Part shown: positions 59,716 through 64,000 of the stretch, piece by piece | How positions within the stretch are numbered: the stretch's first letter is position 1 | How the letters are laid out: every line of letters begins with the position of its first letter | Source: a bacterium | GTDB taxonomy: Bacteria > Elusimicrobiota > Elusimicrobia > Elusimicrobiales > UBA9959 | Assembly (NCBI GenBank): GCA_021786295.1 | Contig: JAJYNO010000033.1 | Coordinates: forward strand, 65,775 to 129,774 | Reading direction: 5' to 3' | Length of the DNA: 64,000 nucleotides | Translations under genes and position numbers: made by a program | The notes under the pieces: generated by a model | The model's input: only the letters and a program-made list of their open reading frames with translations | What the model was told of the DNA's origin: nothing | The model's database searches: none

Positions 59716-61324
59716 CGAAAAAGGCTACCTCGCACTGGTTCTTCACGCGCATCTTCCGTTCATCCGCCACCCGGAGTACGAGGACTTTCTCGAGGAGGAC
59801 TGGTTCTTCGAGGCGATGTGCGAGACCTACCTGCCGCTGCTCGACATCTACGAGCGCCTGACGGCTGAGGGGACTGATTTCCGCGTGACGATGTCGCTGA
59901 CGCCGCCCTTGTGCAACATGATGGCGGACGAGCTGCTGCGCGAACGCTTCCGCCGCTACTACAGCCTGCGGCTCGAGCTCGCCGAGAAGGAGGTCGTGCG
60001 CAACCGCAACACGCAGTTCTACGAAGTGGCCAAGATGTACGAGGCCAAGTTCCGCCGCATCCGCGAGCTGTACGAGGACTACTACCACGGCCGCGTCCTG
60101 GACGGGTTCAGGAAGTTCCAGGACATGGGCAAGCTCGAGATCATCACCTGCGGCGCCACTCACGGCTTCCTGCCGCTGGAACTCAGGAAGGAGGCCGTGC
60201 ACGCGCAGATCAAGCTGGCCGCCGACGACTACCGCAAGCATTTCGGGCGCGGCCCGCGCGGCATCTGGCTGGCCGAGTGCGCCTACAACCCCGGCGACGA
60301 CGTGTTCCTGAAGGCGCAGGGCATCCGCTACTTCTTCCTCGAGACGCACGGCATCATCTACGGCAGCCCGCGCCCGCGCTACGGCGTGTACGCGCCGGTG
60401 TACTGCCCTTCCGGCGTGGCCGCTTTCGGCCGCGACATGGAGAGCGCGCAGCAGGTCTGGAGCGCGGAGACCGGATATCCGGGCGACCACCGCTACCGAG
60501 AGTTCTACCGCGACCTGGGCTACGACCTCGAGTACGATTACGTCAAGCCGTACCTGCACCAGGACGGCGTGCGCCGCAACATCGGCATGAAATACCATAA
60601 GATCACCGGCCGCGTGCAGCTGGACCAGAAGGCGCCATATAACCCGCACGAGGCCCGCGAGGTCGCCGCGTCCCACGCCGGCAACTTCATGTTCAACCGG
60701 GAGCGCCAGATAGAGCACCTGGAGCATTTCCTCGGCCGCAAGCCGATAGTGGTCTCCATGTACGATGCCGAGCTCTACGGCCACTGGTGGTACGAGGGCA
60801 CGGACTTCCTGGAGTTCCTGTTCAAGAAGGTGCACTACGACCAGCGGACCATAAAGATGGTCACCCCGAGCGAGTACCTCTCGCTGCACCCGGACAACCA
60901 GGTAGTGCAGCCTTCTATGTCCACCTGGGGCGATAAGGGCTACAACGAGGTCTGGCTCAACGGTACGAACGACTGGATGTACCGCCATCTGCACAAGCAG
61001 GTGGAGCGGATGGTGGAGCTGGCCAACAGGTTCCCTAACGCCGACGGCACGCTGAAGCGCGCGCTGAACCAGTGCGCGCGCGAGGTGGTGCTGGGCATGT
61101 CCTCCGACTGGGCCTTCCTGATGACCGTCGGGACCGCCAAGCAGTACTCCACGAAGCGCTTCGTGTCGCACACGCACCGCTTCAACGGGCTCTACGAGCA
61201 GATCATGGGCAACCGGCTGGAGGAAGGCTGGCTGAAGGACCTGGAGTGGCGCGATAACATCTTTCCGGAGATGGACTACAAGGTCTTCTCGACCGGGGAG
61301 ATGGAGAAAGCGGCCAAGGGCTGA
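59705..61324 (+). CDS. GH57 1,4-alpha-glucan branching enzyme (DUF1957)
   Basis: A 539-residue GH57 enzyme. LVLHAHLPFIRHPEYEDFLE opens the barrel, GIWLAECAYNPGDDV has the nucleophile E191, and SMYDAELYGHWWYEG the acid/base D354. The DUF1957 tail (YNEVWLNGTNDWMYRHLHK and NQCAREVVLGMSSDWAFLM) is that of archaeal and cyanobacterial GH57 branching enzymes. It makes alpha-1,6 branches in glycogen-like polymer. It overlaps DUF4912 by 11 bases, which suggests the two work together. Confidence 0.92.
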   Translation: MANNEKGYLALVLHAHLPFIRHPEYEDFLEEDWFFEAMCETYLPLLDIYERLTAEGTDFRVTMSLTPPLCNMMADELLRERFRRYYSLRLELAEKEVVRNRNTQFYEVAKMYEAKFRRIRELYEDYYHGRVLDGFRKFQDMGKLEIITCGATHGFLPLELRKEAVHAQIKLAADDYRKHFGRGPRGIWLAECAYNPGDDVFLKAQGIRYFFLETHGIIYGSPRPRYGVYAPVYCPSGVAAFGRDMESAQQVWSAETGYPGDHRYREFYRDLGYDLEYDYVKPYLHQDGVRRNIGMKYHKITGRVQLDQKAPYNPHEAREVAASHAGNFMFNRERQIEHLEHFLGRKPIVVSMYDAELYGHWWYEGTDFLEFLFKKVHYDQRTIKMVTPSEYLSLHPDNQVVQPSMSTWGDKGYNEVWLNGTNDWMYRHLHKQVERMVELANRFPNADGTLKRALNQCAREVVLGMSSDWAFLMTVGTAKQYSTKRFVSHTHRFNGLYEQIMGNRLEEGWLKDLEWRDNIFPEMDYKVFSTGEMEKAAKG

Positions 61325-61341
61325 GCCGGTCGCGCGCGGAG

Positions 61342-61378
61342 AAGAGGAACGCCCGGGATCCCCCGGGCGTTCCTCTTT
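61342..61378. terminator. Terminator between convergent GH57 genes
   Basis: A perfect 16-pair stem (61342-61357 with 62-77 of the same line) around a four-base loop, ending with CTCTTTG. Bidirectional. Confidence 0.82.
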
Positions 61379-61411
61379 GTGCGCCGCTGTTCCGCGGGGC
61401 GGGGCGCCGGC

Positions 61412-63859
61412 CTATTTGGGAAGCGCCAGTTCGTCGAGGCGGCCGGCGAAGCGGTCTATGACCATGCCGGAAAGTCCGTACAGCTCCCTGACCAGCCCCA
61501 CGGCGTCGGACGGGACCTCTGCCCGCCCGGCGGTCTCGAACAGGACCATGAGGTAATTCTGCAGATGGAAAAGCAGGTCCTGCAGCCCCAGTTCCCTGGC
61601 CGCCTGCAGCAGCGACAGGAGCTGGGAAAGCGAGGCTCTGGACGGGGAGCGGAGCGCGTCCCCGCCGGCCCGGCCCGCCAGGGCCGCGGCGTCCTCTGGG
61701 GAGGGATCGAAGCCGCATTCCAGTCCCGCGGCTTTCAGGCGCCCGGCCAGCGCGGCGAGCCTGTCCGCCTGCTCCGCGGAACCCGTGCGCAGGGCGCGCG
61801 AAAAGACTATCTCCGCCGCCTGGCGGGCGTAGGCCGACGCCTGCGCCCGCAGCGGAGCCCAGGAGGCCGAGGCCTTGCCGGGGAGGCGGGCCAGCAGGTA
61901 GAGGTAGTCCTCCAGTATCCTGAAAATGGCGTCGGCGTGGCTGTGCTTGGCGGCGTCAGCCAGGATCCAGGCGTAGATGTTCTTCTCGTCCCAGGTGAGG
62001 TCCTCGAATTCCACCTCCGCGAAACCCGGCTCGGCTTTCAGCGCCGCGCGCAGTTTTTCCGGGTCGCCGTAGGAGAAGAGCTCCTTGAGGCGGTTCCCGT
62101 CGCCGGCCCGGCCGAAGAACATGGAGGGGAACTCGGCGTCCCGGCGCAGGTAGCAGAACGGCAGGGAGGAGTCCCCGTCCGGCCCCGGAACCGACACTTT
62201 CCCTCGCAGGCAAAGTACGCCGTCGCGGCTGGTGCGTTCCTGCACCGTCACTTCTTCGGAGGCGGCGCCGTCCCCGACCAGCACGCGGTCGGCCACGGTC
62301 AGGGCCGCCGCCTTCTGCCGTGAGAGGACGTTCTCGGACAGCAGGTCGCGGTAGAGCTTGAGCGCGTTCTGAGCTTCGGGATAGTTGGACTCCGCCATTT
62401 CCAGCATGGCCAGGAAGGCCTTGTCCGCGTTCTCGAACCCCAGGTCCCTCAGCGTCTCCGCCACCCGGGCGGCGTAGCGGAGGTTCTGCACCGCCTCTAT
62501 GCGCGAAACGTCGGAGAAGAACCAGCCGCAGCTGGTGAACATGAACATCGCGTACTTCTGCATCTCCAGCAGCTCCAGCGCCCGGGCGCGGTCGGCCGGC
62601 GAGAGCGTCCTGGCGGCGTGCTTGGCGAAGAAGGCGTCCTCTCCCTCCGGAGAACGGGCGCCGAGGAGGGCGGCGTAATCGTTGCGGGCCTCCCACGGGG
62701 CCCGGAAGAACTTGGCGCCCTCCGAGGAATAGACCGCCGCGGCAGCGTCGCGCAGCGTGTTCATGGCCGCCCTGAAAGGCAGGCGCCACGCGGTGGATTT
62801 GCCCTCCGCGCCGCAGTCGCAGCCTCCTTTCCAGCGGCGCACGCCGTGGGCGCAGCTCCAGGCGGTGCCGTCTCCGTCGGGACCGGACTTTATCGTCACC
62901 TCGTCCTTAGGCGGATGCAGCTCCAGGTACTGGGCGTAATTGACCGTCTCTATCCCGCGCTTGTGCAGTTCGTGGCGGAAGGCGTGGGCAAGCGTCATGT
63001 CCGCGAACTTGTGGTGGTGGCCGAAGGTCTCGCCGTCCACGGCCATGCTGACCAGTTGCGGGCCGTGCGAATGCTGGGAGAAGCAGGCGCTCACCCTGTC
63101 GGCGAAGACGGTCGAGTCGCTGGTGAGGCCCTCGAAAGCCGCGGCCTTAGAGAGCGGGCCGTCGTAGAAGAACACGGCCAGGCTGCGGCCCTTGCGGTGG
63201 GTGCCGTCGGGCTGCTTGTCGTGCCAGACGTACGGGCGCGTCGCGTCGAAGTCGCCGCGCGAGGCGTCCGTCCAGTCGCGGGAGCCGTGCGGCTTTATCC
63301 TGTCGGCCTGGTAGGGGGAGAGTATGACGTACTTCATCCCCAGGTCCACCAGCAGCCGGAGCGTGTCGTCGGAGGCCGCCGTCTCCGGCAGCCACATGGC
63401 CTCCGGCTTGAAGCCGAAGCGGCGCTCGTAATCCTGTATGCCCCAGAGGGCCTGCGTGAGCTGGTCCTGGAAGGAGGCCAGCGGCATTATCATGTGGTTG
63501 TAGGCCTGGGCTATCGCGTTGGAGTGGCCTGTCCTTTCGCGCGACTCCCTGGCCGCCGCTATCACGCGCTGATAGCAGAAGGGGTAGTGCCTCTCAAGCC
63601 AGGAGAAGAGCGTGGGGCCGAAGTTGAAGTTGAAGTAGAGGTAGTTGTTGGCCAGCTCGAGCACGCGGCCGCGGGTATCGGCGATGCGGGCGAAGGCGTT
63701 GGGGAGGTAGCACTCCCGCGCTATGCGCGAGTTCCAGTCGTGGAAGGGCCAGGCGGAGGGCTGCGGGTCTATCCTGCCGGTCCAGGGGTTCTCGCGCGGC
63801 GGCTGGTAAAAATGAGCGTGCAGCGCGAAGAATTTTTTGTGTGCGTAACCCTTTTCCAT
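61412..63859 (-). CDS. GH57-family protein with DUF3536 domain
   Basis: An 815-residue protein. KFFALHAHFYQPPRENPWTG is the GH57 opening. EAMWLPETAASDDTLRLLVD is the likely nucleophile region. VSMAVDGETFGHHHKFADMTL has the acid region. From about 370 onward the DUF3536 module follows (WEARNDYAALL, FMFTSCGWFFSDVSRIEA), a combination common in bacteria with GH57 branching enzymes. Its activity has not been defined; it may trim or transfer glucan chains. It faces the branching enzyme convergently. Confidence 0.88.
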   Translation of the reverse strand: MEKGYAHKKFFALHAHFYQPPRENPWTGRIDPQPSAWPFHDWNSRIARECYLPNAFARIADTRGRVLELANNYLYFNFNFGPTLFSWLERHYPFCYQRVIAAARESRERTGHSNAIAQAYNHMIMPLASFQDQLTQALWGIQDYERRFGFKPEAMWLPETAASDDTLRLLVDLGMKYVILSPYQADRIKPHGSRDWTDASRGDFDATRPYVWHDKQPDGTHRKGRSLAVFFYDGPLSKAAAFEGLTSDSTVFADRVSACFSQHSHGPQLVSMAVDGETFGHHHKFADMTLAHAFRHELHKRGIETVNYAQYLELHPPKDEVTIKSGPDGDGTAWSCAHGVRRWKGGCDCGAEGKSTAWRLPFRAAMNTLRDAAAAVYSSEGAKFFRAPWEARNDYAALLGARSPEGEDAFFAKHAARTLSPADRARALELLEMQKYAMFMFTSCGWFFSDVSRIEAVQNLRYAARVAETLRDLGFENADKAFLAMLEMAESNYPEAQNALKLYRDLLSENVLSRQKAAALTVADRVLVGDGAASEEVTVQERTSRDGVLCLRGKVSVPGPDGDSSLPFCYLRRDAEFPSMFFGRAGDGNRLKELFSYGDPEKLRAALKAEPGFAEVEFEDLTWDEKNIYAWILADAAKHSHADAIFRILEDYLYLLARLPGKASASWAPLRAQASAYARQAAEIVFSRALRTGSAEQADRLAALAGRLKAAGLECGFDPSPEDAAALAGRAGGDALRSPSRASLSQLLSLLQAARELGLQDLLFHLQNYLMVLFETAGRAEVPSDAVGLVRELYGLSGMVIDRFAGRLDELALPK

Positions 63860-63910
63860 GAACTAATTATAGCCCACTTTCGCCGCCGGGCGATAGGGGG
63901 CGGCGCGGTG

Positions 63911-64000
63911 CTACTTCCCGGAACGGCCGAGCAGGATGAGGCGGGAAAGGCCGGCGTCGGCGGCCTCTTCCGAGGCCGCCTTAAGCCCGGCCAGCGGGCG
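63911..64000 (-). CDS. C-terminal end of an unidentified gene (5' part outside window)
   Basis: On the minus strand a frame enters from the window edge and ends with AGLKAASEEAADAGLSRLIL, LGRSGK and TAG. The amino acid composition looks like a genuine protein end. It is too short for a family call. Its stop lies 51 bases before the DUF3536 gene, so the two are probably co-transcribed. Confidence 0.45.
   Translation of the reverse strand, partial: RPLAGLKAASEEAADAGLSRLILLGRSGK

Overview
The window looks like a chromosomal segment of an uncultured, high-GC, Gram-negative bacterium. The outer-membrane evidence is a FadL-type barrel, a Wzx flippase, O-antigen-ligase-like proteins and a heptosyltransferase-like GT9 enzyme. 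Gene content (EPS locus, group 3b-type NiFe hydrogenase, GH57/DUF4912 glucan genes, metazoan-type UDP-glucose dehydrogenase) would fit a metagenomic lineage such as Elusimicrobiota. That placement is inference; no rRNA gene is present. Genes are tightly packed with many ATGA/TGATG overlaps, and no intergenic gap reaches 300 bases. No CRISPR array, intact insertion sequence or prophage was seen.

Layout. Positions 1-18360 are a surface-polysaccharide locus: nucleotidyltransferase fragment, cupin, flippase, six glycosyltransferase genes plus a WavE-like protein, a sugar O-methyltransferase, two O-antigen-ligase/polymerase-like proteins, a WbaP-type initiating transferase, UDP-xylose synthase and UDP-glucose dehydrogenase. 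It is interrupted at 11084-12229 by an AAA/DUF4143 ATPase gene bracketed by a duplicated gene end. Positions 18411-22495 are a glycolytic block, gap - cyclic-2,3-diphosphoglycerate-synthetase-like GTPase - pgk, followed by secG. Short GGGACAG-core repeats lie at both ends of this block. Positions 22626-29900 hold a CNNM/CBS protein fused to a PTS EIIA domain, tRNA-Leu(GAG), lysA, a four-gene glycosyltransferase operon on the minus strand, and tRNA-Ala(GGC).

Positions 30001-39873 hold glucan phosphorylase, a cold-shock protein, DUF3467, a receiver/metallo-beta-lactamase fusion, rsmD, a RecB-like nuclease, an AI-2E-type permease, a SpoIID-like protein and SixA. Positions 40160-44633 are a hydrogenase operon in the order 4Fe-4S subunit, flavin/NAD subunit, small subunit, large subunit, maturation protease. 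HypA and a Mrp/MinD-type ATPase (52393-53501) lie 8 kb away. Between them are a GH5-like hydrolase, an amino acid permease, YbaB, two lycopene-cyclase half proteins, a sensor kinase, and an ECF sigma/anti-sigma-like pair followed by two paralogous RcpC-like secreted proteins. A second paralogous kinase and a FadL-like protein follow. Positions 56110-58711 are a cobalamin riboswitch and a BtuF-BtuC-BtuD uptake operon. Positions 58855-63859 are DUF4912, a GH57 branching enzyme and a second GH57/DUF3536 protein.

How the genes fit together. The polysaccharide genes supply UDP-glucuronate and UDP-xylose and build, flip and ligate a glycan. The phosphorylase, GH57 enzymes and gap/pgk point to storage-glucan turnover feeding glycolysis. 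The hydrogenase can exchange reducing equivalents between H2 and NAD(P)H. The most unusual points are the cDPG-synthetase-like gene inside the gap-pgk operon, the archaeal-style HypA/Mrp maturation pair, the CNNM-EIIA and REC-MBL fusions, the sigma/RcpC operon, the orphan lycopene-cyclase halves, and palindromic repeats that supply stop codons.
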